A stretch of 32,337 nt of DNA from assembly GCA_002363155.1 (NCBI GenBank), contig DEWH01000014.1, positions 1 to 32,337 of the forward strand, in the 5' to 3' direction. This stretch comes from Ruminococcaceae bacterium UBA3215 (GTDB lineage: Bacteria; Bacillota; Clostridia; Oscillospirales; Ruminococcaceae). Position numbers and translations under genes: made by a program. This document shows positions 7,231-14,838 of the stretch, in pieces. The notes below the pieces were generated by a model. It made no database searches. It saw only the letters and a program-made list of their open reading frames with translations, and was not told the DNA's origin. Positions within the stretch are counted from its first letter, which is position 1; the number at the start of each line of letters is the position of its first letter.

Positions 7231-7257
7231 TAGCGGCATCTCGATTTGACATATAAA

Positions 7258-7290
7258 ACAAAAACCCTCTGTGAGCAGAAGGGTTTTTGT
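7258..7290 (-). terminator. Terminator of the flagellar/chemotaxis operon
   Basis: Perfect 11-bp inverted repeat ACAAAAACCCT / AGGGTTTTTGT with an 11-base loop, followed on the minus strand by TTTTAT. It lies about 145 bp beyond the fapA stop, the last gene of the cluster. The A and T tracts on both sides make it likely to work bidirectionally. Confidence 0.85.
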
Positions 7291-7332
7291 GCATTTATAC
7301 TAAATTAGTATCTATCCGTAAACAAAACCAAG

Positions 7333-7410
7333 TAATTTCGTCACGATTCAGATATGCGCGCAGAGCGCGCTCAATAATTGTGCATTGTGAATTGTGAATT
7401 GTGCATTTGT
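7333..7410. repeat. Solo end of the MITE-like family (half-copy B)
   Basis: One element end only: TCGTCACGATTCAGAT (7338-7353), hairpin GCGCGC-AGA-GCGCGC (7356-7370), then heptamers AATTGTG/CATTGTG (7376-7410). The order is the same as in the right ends of the copies at 5812-6075 and 12443-12713. No matching opposite end is visible nearby. It lies between the fapA stop and the operon terminator, so it is transcribed as the 3' untranslated tail. Confidence 0.6.
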
Positions 7411-7434
7411 CTATATTTCGATAGAAATATAGTA

Positions 7435-8877
7435 TTATTTAACAACTATGTTCGTTCCGTTTGAATACGCAGAAGCGTGCGGGCGATCAGAGTTTATGAT
7501 CTGTGAAAATCCGCAGATCTTCAGATATGTACCGCCGTATATAACGGTCTTTGCACGAAGCGTAGCCTTTTTGGCAAGTGCTATTATCGAACTCAGGTAC
7601 TGAACGCGTTCAACCAGCGGAACTTTCTCGGCATTTTTCTGCGCTCTTACTCTTAGTGCCGCTTCAAGGAATCCCTCGTCCTCAAGCGTAGCCGATCCTT
7701 CCTTCTCCTTCTCGCGTATGCGGTTTACCTGTACATTTATCTTGTCGATCTCGGAATCGAGCTTGGAGATCCGGGTCTCAAGATTTTTCGTTTCCTGAAC
7801 GAATTCCTCGCTCTCGCCCATTACGATATGAGTTTCCGCGTGCTCTCTCGTGCCCACCACAATGCAGTTTATATCGCCTGTGCTGTATATCTCGCCGCCG
7901 GATATGCGCCCGAACCCTTCGGTGCAGTCTATGCCGGTCACCGACTTTACCATGCAGCCGGTAAGCACTTCCGCGCCGATACCTCCGCCGGCAACAAGTG
8001 TCGCTTCTTCAAAGTCAGTTCCGGTGATATTGCCTGCCTTTGCGGAAAGCGATGCGTTTGTCACGCGCCCCTCCACCGAGATATCCTTTTCCGCTTCTAT
8101 GACGGAGTTGGAAACGGTACCGCGCACGATAACGCTTCTTCCGGCTTTTACCACGCCTTTGCTGCTTACGTTTCCGTTTATGATTATGGTGCCGCGGTAT
8201 GCTATAATACCGTCGGACTGATCTATGTTCTTGTCAACTACCTTTTCATCGACGATACTGTAAACGCCGCCGCGGCAGACCAGCGTTCCGCCGTACTCGG
8301 CATAGAACCGGTTTCCCTTTTTGATGATGCCGTCGCCGGTCACAAAATCCACGGTCTTACCCTGGACGGCGGGAACGACATGCCCGAATACGTCCTTTCC
8401 GTCACGGCCTGCATGAGGAGTGACAAGGTGACATATCTCCGCACCGGACTCCACATTCGGCACCGGCTTGTTTTCCGAAACATCAAACTTTATCTTCGCT
8501 TTTCCGTCGGTACCGGGAGCAGGCTTAATTCCCGAAGCTATGACCACATCGGTATTGATGATCTGGCGCTCTGCCATGCTCTTTACCGCTTCTTCGTCGA
8601 TGCCGTAGAAAACTCCGCTCGCCGAAGCTGCCCGCATCACATCGTCCGCGGTGTATGGCTTGTGGTTTTCGTTTTTCGACATCACGTTTGCATAAGCGGT
8701 CATTCCGTCATTCGATATCCTGACGGAAGCCACCGCAACAGCCTGAGAAAGCCCCGCGATCTCGCCTATCTCCTGCTTTGCGAAGGGATTTACAAACGTC
8801 CCTGCCTTTTCGGGGTGCTGTATCTCGTCGATTATGCTGTCAAACAGGGCGTCGAGCTTTACCAGATCCTCTTCCAT
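7435..8877 (-). CDS. FapA family protein (DUF342), flagellar-cluster associated
   Basis: A 480-residue cytoplasmic protein of the FapA (DUF342) family. Residues about 1-190 form the variable N-terminal part. From about 195 to 335 the chain is a succession of short Gly/Val/Ile-rich beta segments (IIINGNVSSKGVVKAG, VIVRGTVSNSVI, ISVEGRVTNASL), the right-handed beta-helix signature of the family. A coiled-coil stretch follows at about 350-390 (ETKNLETRISKLDSEIDKI), then a final beta segment. It is the last gene of the operon, 85 bp after cheD with a strong GGAGG. FapA has been linked to flagellar assembly or placement in some bacteria, but its biochemical role is unknown. Confidence 0.88.
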   Translation of the reverse strand: MEEDLVKLDALFDSIIDEIQHPEKAGTFVNPFAKQEIGEIAGLSQAVAVASVRISNDGMTAYANVMSKNENHKPYTADDVMRAASASGVFYGIDEEAVKSMAERQIINTDVVIASGIKPAPGTDGKAKIKFDVSENKPVPNVESGAEICHLVTPHAGRDGKDVFGHVVPAVQGKTVDFVTGDGIIKKGNRFYAEYGGTLVCRGGVYSIVDEKVVDKNIDQSDGIIAYRGTIIINGNVSSKGVVKAGRSVIVRGTVSNSVIEAEKDISVEGRVTNASLSAKAGNITGTDFEEATLVAGGGIGAEVLTGCMVKSVTGIDCTEGFGRISGGEIYSTGDINCIVVGTREHAETHIVMGESEEFVQETKNLETRISKLDSEIDKINVQVNRIREKEKEGSATLEDEGFLEAALRVRAQKNAEKVPLVERVQYLSSIIALAKKATLRAKTVIYGGTYLKICGFSQIINSDRPHASAYSNGTNIVVK

Positions 8878-8962
8878 GGTGTTCCTCCGAGAAGTATCAG
8901 AAAGATGTGACCGCGCCGCGGCTCCGGACAGCGGATACCGATCCGCCGAACGGCTCCGGCTG

Positions 8963-9445
8963 TCATATCATCTTCTTGCCCATAATTGTGGAGCTTATCT
9001 CGACTGCGCCGTTTTCAGCCCAGAATGTCATTGTACGTCCGTAATTAAGTCCAACGTCCTCCGCGAGTATCGGAATACGGAGCCTCGAAAGCACTGCCTT
9101 GACCGCTTCTATATTACGTTCGCCGATGTTGAACCTCGAATTCGAGGTCTGGAACATAACCGCTCCGCCTGCGATCTTTGCACGCATAGTAGAGGGAGAC
9201 GCACCCATCATCTTCATCTTGTCGATCATATCCGGAATCGCGGTATCGGCGAACTTCATTCTTGTGGAATGACCGTCGATGATCGCTGTGCTGTCCGGCA
9301 GCATTATATGCGAAAGGCCGGAAATACCGGTAGTTCTGTCGTAAATGCAGGTACCGATGCAGGAGCCGAGCGCGTATGTAACAAGCACATCATCGCCCCT
9401 GCCGACCTTCCAGTCGGAGATACCGACTATCAACTTCTGACCCAT
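8963..9445 (-). CDS. cheD: Chemoreceptor glutamine deamidase CheD
   Basis: A 160-residue CheD that deamidates glutamines on chemoreceptors and, in Bacillus-type systems, binds CheC and stimulates its phosphatase activity. The papain-like catalytic residues are visible: T23, C29 in YALGSCIGT, and H46 in GLSHIMLP. Their spacing equals that of Thermotoga CheD (T21/C27/H44, offset 2). Its ATG overlaps the cheC stop by one base (TAATG), implying translational coupling and balanced production with its partner. Receptors and cheA/cheW are not in this window. Confidence 0.97.
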   Translation of the reverse strand: MGQKLIVGISDWKVGRGDDVLVTYALGSCIGTCIYDRTTGISGLSHIMLPDSTAIIDGHSTRMKFADTAIPDMIDKMKMMGASPSTMRAKIAGGAVMFQTSNSRFNIGERNIEAVKAVLSRLRIPILAEDVGLNYGRTMTFWAENGAVEISSTIMGKKMI

Positions 9446-10065
9446 TATGCAACCCCCAGCTTTCCGAGCAGGTGATCCAGAGAGTCTATTGTAGGCAGCA
9501 GCAGCATCTTAGACTGAATGCTCGTTTGATCTATTATCATATTGTTGTCGATGAAGAGAAGCTTATCACCCATCTCTCCCATTTCGATAGCCGGAACGCT
9601 CATGATCGCGCCGAGCATATCTATCGTCATTACCGGAACTTCAACGTCTATCGTCATGCCCGCAAGCTGTGCGATAGCGTTTACATAAGAGCCCGCCATG
9701 ATATTGCCCATTTCGGTAAGAGCGGACATCTGCGCTTCCGTAAGCGAGAAGATATCCGGCGGTGCGTCTCCGAAGAAAGTCTCTTCTATGAGAGAAATAA
9801 GGTTCTGCTCGAACAGGAACATTATCATTCCGTCGATATCGCCGTTTATCCTTATGAGTATGCCGGCAATGACCTTTTCCGGTCCGCCTACGGCTTCGAT
9901 AGCATCGTTGAAATCGAGCACCTCAACTTTCGGCACCTCGATGTCGATAAGCTTGCCGACCATTGAAGAGAGAGCGGTAGTTGCGTTTCCGGAGCCGATA
10001 TTTCCGACCTCTTTGAGGACATCTATCTGCATATCGTTCAGATCTTCATATTTTCCTATACTCAT
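9445..10065 (-). CDS. cheC: CheY-P phosphatase CheC
   Basis: A 206-residue CheC with both phosphatase half-sites in the usual D/SxxxExxN pattern: D15-E19-N22 (DVLKEVGN) and S114-E118-N121 (SALTEMGN). Two active centres are typical of CheC, which dephosphorylates CheY-P and is activated by CheD. The gene overlaps cheD by one base and follows the flgG-type gene by 50 bp with a GAAAGGAA ribosome-binding site. The switch protein FliY in the same operon carries a second CheC-like domain, as in Bacillus. Confidence 0.97.
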   Translation of the reverse strand: MSIGKYEDLNDMQIDVLKEVGNIGSGNATTALSSMVGKLIDIEVPKVEVLDFNDAIEAVGGPEKVIAGILIRINGDIDGMIMFLFEQNLISLIEETFFGDAPPDIFSLTEAQMSALTEMGNIMAGSYVNAIAQLAGMTIDVEVPVMTIDMLGAIMSVPAIEMGEMGDKLLFIDNNMIIDQTSIQSKMLLLPTIDSLDHLLGKLGVA

Positions 10066-10115
10066 TATTCACTGCTTTCCTTTCAGTTTTATTGAGTGAC
10101 ACTCTTTGTCACGGA

Positions 10116-10901
10116 TCATCTCAGAGTATTTGCTATATTCATCAGCTCGTCCGAAGTGGTGACCACTCTTGCATTAAGCTGGTATGAACGGTGGGTCTCG
10201 ATAAGATGCACCATTTCCGCCGCAAGATCGACAGTGGACATCTCAAGCGCTTTCCGTATGATCTGCCTGTCGTTTTCCGGAACGGCTATCGGATCGCCGG
10301 AGCGCGGAGTAACACGGAAATGGTTATCCTCGTTCTGATCGAGTCCCCAGTTGTTCTCGACGTCGTAAAGCCCGATCATATCGGTAAGCGCGTCATAGTC
10401 GATCTTCGTAGTGACATATTCCTCGGTGCCGGTGACATTCCCGTCCACATCGTGGAGCTGTCTTGTCTCGGTAACATAGGGGATAACGATATGATTGCCC
10501 TCGTTATCGAGAACGAACTCGCCTCTGCCGTTTACAAGCTCCCAGTGATCGTTGTCTATGTGAGATGCCTGGAACGCGCCGTCGCGTGTAAGATAAGTGT
10601 CGCCGCGCTCGTCCCGCACCATGAAGAAGCTGTCGCCGGGTATCGCAAAGTCAAGCTCCTGCTCGCCCATTATGAAACTGCCCTGCTCCCACATGAAGTC
10701 GGTCTTCATGACATACTGACCGTGTCCGGTCTGCCATTCCGGCTCGGTGGCGCGCTGAACGGTGTAGAGACAGTCCGCAAAGCTGGGGCGGAGCGATTTG
10801 TAGCCGACTGTATTTACGTTGGATATATTGTGGGAATAGATGTTCATTCCCTCCTGTTGGGCGATCATGCCCGAAGCGCCGGTATAAAACGAAATATTCA
10901 T
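10116..10901 (-). CDS. Flagellar hook-basal body protein, FlgG/FlhP type (rod)
   Basis: A 261-residue axial protein of the FlgF/FlgG/FlgE family. The N-terminal signature is FYTGASGMIAQQEGMN followed by SHNISNVNTVGYKS. The C-terminal helix ALEMSTVDLAAEMVHL.ETHRSYQLNARV is the classic flagellar-rod C-terminal motif. Length matches FlgG (about 260), so it probably forms distal rod. It follows its paralogue by 22 bp with AAGGAG. The B. subtilis flhO-flhP pair is the nearest arrangement; no symbol is assigned because FlgF, FlgG, FlhO and FlhP names are used inconsistently. It is exported by the type III gate encoded upstream and needs no signal peptide. Confidence 0.9.
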   Translation of the reverse strand: MNISFYTGASGMIAQQEGMNIYSHNISNVNTVGYKSLRPSFADCLYTVQRATEPEWQTGHGQYVMKTDFMWEQGSFIMGEQELDFAIPGDSFFMVRDERGDTYLTRDGAFQASHIDNDHWELVNGRGEFVLDNEGNHIVIPYVTETRQLHDVDGNVTGTEEYVTTKIDYDALTDMIGLYDVENNWGLDQNEDNHFRVTPRSGDPIAVPENDRQIIRKALEMSTVDLAAEMVHLIETHRSYQLNARVVTTSDELMNIANTLR

Positions 10902-10923
10902 ATACTATGCTCCTTCCCGCTTA

Positions 10924-11661
10924 TCAGGACACTGAAGCTATCTCCTGTGCCTTGGTGTTGATCTGGTCGAGCTGCTTTAAGATCTGGCTGTTTGCCTGAT
11001 AGAGCCTGTGCGCCTCCATCATCTGCGTGACTTCCTTGTTGCCGTCAACGTTCGAGTGCTCCCATGCGCCCTGAATGATATCGTAATACTCGCCGTCCGG
11101 GAGCTGTTCGTTTCCGCCGTACTGCATAAGGTTGTTGCCGAACTTGTCAACGTCAGCGTCCGGCGGGATATAAGTCAGCAGCAGACGGTCAACGATCTCG
11201 CCGTTCACGATTATATCGCCGGCATTGTTCACCTCGAAATCTCCGGTATTCAGCCTGATATCACCGTTCCTGCCCTGAACGCGACCTGCCTTTCCGAGGA
11301 TAAGGTATCCGTCGCCGTCAAGCTCGAACTGACCGTTGCGGGTCTGATAGACCGTGCCGTCCTGACCGCGGATATTGAAGTACACATTTCCGTATATTGC
11401 CATATCGAAATTGCTTTCGGTATAAGTAAAGTTGCTCTGCTCAAGATTTGTCTTGGAAATATCCGCGTAGGTCTGGAGCAGATGTCCGGAGGTCTCGCGC
11501 CTTCCGTTCACAAGTATGAGCTCGTCGAGGAAGGTGTTCGTCACGATCTCGTCCTTGCGGTATCCGGCGGTATTGATGTTTGCGATGTTGTTGCCGATAG
11601 CGTCAAGCTGTCTCTGCTTGACGATCATTCCCTGTGCGGCATTGTAATAGCCTCTGAGCAT
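10924..11661 (-). CDS. Flagellar hook-basal body protein, FlgF/FlhO type (rod)
   Basis: A 245-residue axial protein with N-terminal YYNAAQGMIVKQRQLDAIGN then NIANINTAGYRKDE. The C-terminal EHSNVDGNKEVTQMMEAHR.YQANSQIL is the flagellar-rod C-terminal helix. Its shorter length and the AWEHSNVDG junction (compare LEGSNV of FlgF) suggest proximal rod, with the next gene encoding the FlgG-like partner. It follows fliA by 18 bp with a GGAAGGG site. Family is certain; the FlgF versus FlhO identity is not. Confidence 0.88.
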   Translation of the reverse strand: MLRGYYNAAQGMIVKQRQLDAIGNNIANINTAGYRKDEIVTNTFLDELILVNGRRETSGHLLQTYADISKTNLEQSNFTYTESNFDMAIYGNVYFNIRGQDGTVYQTRNGQFELDGDGYLILGKAGRVQGRNGDIRLNTGDFEVNNAGDIIVNGEIVDRLLLTYIPPDADVDKFGNNLMQYGGNEQLPDGEYYDIIQGAWEHSNVDGNKEVTQMMEAHRLYQANSQILKQLDQINTKAQEIASVS

Positions 11662-11679
11662 CGTAATCCCTTCCTTTCG

Positions 11680-12420
11680 TTATTTCTCCATATAATCGGT
11701 CAGCGCGTGCTTCAGGAAAAGCACTGCCTTTGAATGTATCTGGCACACTCTCGACTCGGTGATGCCGAGAACACGCGCTATCTCATTGAACTTCAGCTTT
11801 TCGTAGTAATAGAGTGTGATGACCTGCTTCGCCTTCGGGCTTAGCTCGTCTATCGCCGCCGCTATCATCTGCCTCAGCTCCTGCTCATAAAGCGCGGTAT
11901 CGGCATGATCTCCGCTCTCCATCACATCGAAGTTGTCCTCATAAAGGAGTTCCTCAAATGAAAGCGTCACCGCGCTTGCGGATTCCGCCATCTGCTTTTC
12001 GAGCTTCTCCCTTGTAAGACCGAGATGCTCCGCAAGCTCGGAGTTTTTCGGGTGACGGCCGAGCTTCGTGAAAAGCTCGTTATACGCGATATCCAGCTCT
12101 CTTCCGAAAGTGCGGACATTGCGCGGTATCCAGTCCTGATGCCTTACGAAATCGACTATCGCGCCCTTGACCTTGATATTGGCATAAGTCTCGAACTTTA
12201 CGCCGCGGTCAAGATCGAATGTGTCTATCGCCGATATCAGCGCAAGTACGCCCTCGTTTATTATATCATCTGTGGTAGCGTATTTTATATAGATGTTCCG
12301 GAGCGAAAGCGCTATAACACGCACGAGCTCAAGATAACGCATGATTATATCGTTTCTCAGATTGATATCATGAGTCTCGCGGTATTCGCGAATCGCCTGT
12401 ACAGCGTCGTATTCCGCCAT
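11680..12420 (-). CDS. fliA: RNA polymerase sigma-28 factor, FliA/WhiG (SigD) family
   Basis: A 246-residue sigma factor for late flagellar and chemotaxis genes. Region 2 is visible as DDIINEGVLALISAIDTFD followed by RGVKFETYANIKVKGAIVDFVRHQDW. Region 3 contains LAEHLGLTREKLEK, and region 4 ends NEIARVLGITESRVCQIHSKA. No region 1.1 is present, as expected for this class. The ATG at 12420 is preferred over an in-frame ATG at 12450 because the AAAGGAGG site lies between them, about 11 bases before 12420. Directly upstream is a MITE-like element instead of the flhF-flhG pair usual here. Its anti-sigma factor FlgM is not in the window. The promoter at 7203-7230 is a predicted target. Confidence 0.95.
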   Translation of the reverse strand: MAEYDAVQAIREYRETHDINLRNDIIMRYLELVRVIALSLRNIYIKYATTDDIINEGVLALISAIDTFDLDRGVKFETYANIKVKGAIVDFVRHQDWIPRNVRTFGRELDIAYNELFTKLGRHPKNSELAEHLGLTREKLEKQMAESASAVTLSFEELLYEDNFDVMESGDHADTALYEQELRQMIAAAIDELSPKAKQVITLYYYEKLKFNEIARVLGITESRVCQIHSKAVLFLKHALTDYMEK

Positions 12421-12442
12421 CGTGAGCCCGCCCTCCTTTCCA

Positions 12443-12713
12443 AAATTCACAATTCACAATGCACAATGCACAATTAAGGTGCGCCGTTCGTTCTTGTATC
12501 GCCGCGTTCCTGCGGCGTTCCGGAACGAACTCAAAGCGTCCTGCTTTGTGCTTCGCACGCGGATCTGAATCGTGACGAGATTTGATATAATATTTTCCCA
12601 TAAGCACAATTCATCAACAGGACAGCACTGCTGTCAAGATTTGTCACAATTCAGATAATATCGCCGCAGGCGATTCCACAATTGTGCATTGTGAATTGTG
12701 CATTGTGCATTGC
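12443..12713. mobile_element. MITE-like element C between flhA and fliA
   Basis: A 271-bp element with inverted heptamer ends. The left end (12444-12475) reads AATTCAC x2, AATGCAC x2, AATT. The right end (12680-12712) is the inverse, AATTGTG/CATTGTG repeats. Each half contains ATCTGAATCGTGAC or its inverse (12563-12576 and 12643-12656), plus trinucleotide-loop hairpins such as TCGCC-GCA-GGCGA (12661-12673) and GTGC-TTC-GCAC (12548-12558). It begins 6 bp upstream of the fliA ribosome-binding site and ends one base after the flhA stop codon, filling the intergenic space exactly. It also holds a perfect palindrome GACAGCA-C-TGCTGTC (12621-12635). No ORF. Confidence 0.7.
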
Positions 12714-14795
12714 TTAAAGCGCTATGCTGCCGACGGACTGGATCTGCGTCGAGCTGTCTATCTCACTGTACGAAAGAACAGTGATATTCTGCAGGAACTG
12801 ATCTATAAGCTTCTTGAAATAAACTCTTACTATCGGGGACGTAAGTATTATCACATTTGGGATAACGTCCTTGATCTTGTTGACTTCCTCTGTGGTTCTC
12901 GCCACGATGCGCTGTATCGTTTCGGGATCCATGGACAGGTAGCTTCCCTGATCCGACTTCTTTACGCTTGCAACGATCATATCCTCTATTCTCGGATCTA
13001 TCGTTATTACGCGCAGAGAATTTGCTTCCGCAAAGCGTCTTGTGATCGTGCGCTTAAGCGACTGACGGACATACTCGACGGTGATGTCGATATCCTTCAT
13101 TGTCGCGGTATGATCGCTGAGCGTCTCGAGTATAGTCTCCATATCCCTTATCGGAACGCCTTCCCTCAGCAGCATTGCCAGCACCTTCTGGAGATAACCG
13201 TAGGAGATGACGTTCGGGACAAGATCCTCGACGATAGTCGCATCGGTCTTCTTGATGTTCTCGATCATCGTCTTTACGTCCTGACGGGTGAGTATCTCGC
13301 TGCAGTGCTGCTTGATGACCTCGGACAGATGTGTTATCATTACCGATACAGGGTCTATCAGCGTATATCCCGCAACATCCGCAGCGACCTTCTTGTCCTC
13401 GCTTATCCACCTTGCGGGTATGCCGAATGCCGGTTCTATCGTATCAATACCGTCAACCGGCATAGAAACGTCTCCGTTGTCCAGCGCAAGGTAGTGATCC
13501 ACAAGTATCTCGCCTCTTGCGACTTCTTCGCCTTTTATCTTGATTATGTACTGGTTCGGGTTGATATCGGGATTATCCCTCATTCGCACGGAGGGTATTA
13601 CCATACCCATATCCATTGCGAACTGCTTTCGGAACAGAACGACACGCTCGATGAAGTTTCCGCCGCTGCGTTCGTCAACAAGATGCAGCAGGCTGTAGCC
13701 GAACTCCATTTCAACCTGCTCCACATTGAGCAGCTTGAATACGTTGTCGATATCTCTGTAATAGTCGGTGTCCGTAGTCGGACGCTGTTCCTTTGCTTCC
13801 TCGATCTGCTGCGCCGCCGCAGCAGCTTCCGCAGCCGCAGCCTGGGTGGTTCTCTGTCTGCTGAGGTAGATGCCGCCGTAGATGAGCGCCGCTCCGAGTA
13901 TCGCAAGTATCGGCTTCGGGAAGCCCGGTACCAGCATCAGCACGATCATAACGCCGCCGGTGATGATGAATACGGTGGGGTTTCTCGTGAATGAGGTCTT
14001 GACGTCATCATTGAAGCTGCCTTCGCTTGCGGTACGGGTAACTACCATACCGGTAGCGACGGATATGAGCAGGGACGGTATCTGTGAGCAGAGACCGTCT
14101 CCGACAGTCGCAAGGGAGTATGTGCTCATTACCGTGTTTATGTCCGCGCCGCCGACGATACCGATGATCGCACCGCCGATAAGGTTTATCAGCGAGGTGA
14201 TGATCGACATTATCGCGTCGCCCTTTACGAACTTCGTGGCACCGTCCATGGAACCAAAGAAGTCGGCTTCACGCTGTACCTTCGCACGTCTGATCTTTGC
14301 TTCCTCATCGGTTATCGCGCCGGTATTGAGGTCCGCGTCTATGGACATCTGCTTACCGGGCATAGCGTCGAGGGTGAATCTCGCAGCAACTTCGGATACA
14401 CGTTCGGAACCTTTCGTGATAACGAGGAAGTTTGCGAGAAATATGATAATGAAGATGATAAATCCTACTACCGGATCACCGCCCATTACGAACTCGCCGA
14501 ATGTTGCGATGACCGAGCCTGCCTGACCGGTGCTGAGAATGCCTCGCGTGGTGGAAACGTTGAGGGCAAGCCTGAATACCGTGGTTATGAGGAGTATAGT
14601 CGGGAAGATCGAGAACTCGAGGGCTTCCTTGATATACATCGTCATAAGCAGTATTACCAGCGACAGACCTATATTCACAAGGAGGAGAAAGTCAAGAAGA
14701 GCTCCCCCCATTATACCGTTGAGCGGGATAATGAGAGCCAGAATGATGAAGATTACGAATACGGCAAACACGTTGCCAAGCATTCTCTTGACCAT
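12714..14795 (-). CDS. flhA: Flagellar type III export gate protein FlhA
   Basis: A 693-residue FlhA, the nonameric export-gate component. The N-terminal ~330 residues are membrane-embedded (eight predicted segments). They include the conserved FRLALNVSTTRGIL and a FHIPEP-type cytoplasmic loop with AARFTLDAMPGKQMSIDADL. The C-terminal cytoplasmic ring domain, which docks chaperone-substrate complexes, begins after the Ala/Glu linker near 345-360. Length matches FlhA of Bacillus (677). The start at 14795 has its GGAGG 14 bases upstream, a longer gap than usual. The stop codon directly abuts element C. flhF and flhG, normally next, are missing. Confidence 0.97.
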   Translation of the reverse strand: MVKRMLGNVFAVFVIFIILALIIPLNGIMGGALLDFLLLVNIGLSLVILLMTMYIKEALEFSIFPTILLITTVFRLALNVSTTRGILSTGQAGSVIATFGEFVMGGDPVVGFIIFIIIFLANFLVITKGSERVSEVAARFTLDAMPGKQMSIDADLNTGAITDEEAKIRRAKVQREADFFGSMDGATKFVKGDAIMSIITSLINLIGGAIIGIVGGADINTVMSTYSLATVGDGLCSQIPSLLISVATGMVVTRTASEGSFNDDVKTSFTRNPTVFIITGGVMIVLMLVPGFPKPILAILGAALIYGGIYLSRQRTTQAAAAEAAAAAQQIEEAKEQRPTTDTDYYRDIDNVFKLLNVEQVEMEFGYSLLHLVDERSGGNFIERVVLFRKQFAMDMGMVIPSVRMRDNPDINPNQYIIKIKGEEVARGEILVDHYLALDNGDVSMPVDGIDTIEPAFGIPARWISEDKKVAADVAGYTLIDPVSVMITHLSEVIKQHCSEILTRQDVKTMIENIKKTDATIVEDLVPNVISYGYLQKVLAMLLREGVPIRDMETILETLSDHTATMKDIDITVEYVRQSLKRTITRRFAEANSLRVITIDPRIEDMIVASVKKSDQGSYLSMDPETIQRIVARTTEEVNKIKDVIPNVIILTSPIVRVYFKKLIDQFLQNITVLSYSEIDSSTQIQSVGSIAL

Positions 14796-14838
14796 TTTTT
14801 ACTTCCGGACCTCCTTCTGTCCTCTTCTATATTCGGGA

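Noticed and set aside
7828..8910. Plus-strand open frame (360 codons) opposite fapA
   Set aside because: Shadow frame; the minus-strand DUF342 protein explains the region.
12226..12240. GCCGATATC on the plus strand as a sigma-28 -10 box
   Set aside because: It lies antisense within fliA coding sequence and has no TAAA at the correct distance upstream.
12477..12680. Remnant of flhF or flhG between flhA and fliA
   Set aside because: The interior of the element has no open frame and no recognisable GTPase/ATPase motif; it matches the other copies of the repeat instead.
5812..12713. CRISPR array suggested by tandem short repeats
   Set aside because: The repeats are contiguous 7-mers without spacers and are arranged as inverted ends; no cas genes are present.
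12684..13994. Plus-strand open frame (436 codons) opposite flhA
   Set aside because: Shadow of flhA with no convincing ribosome-binding site and Tyr/His/Arg-biased composition.
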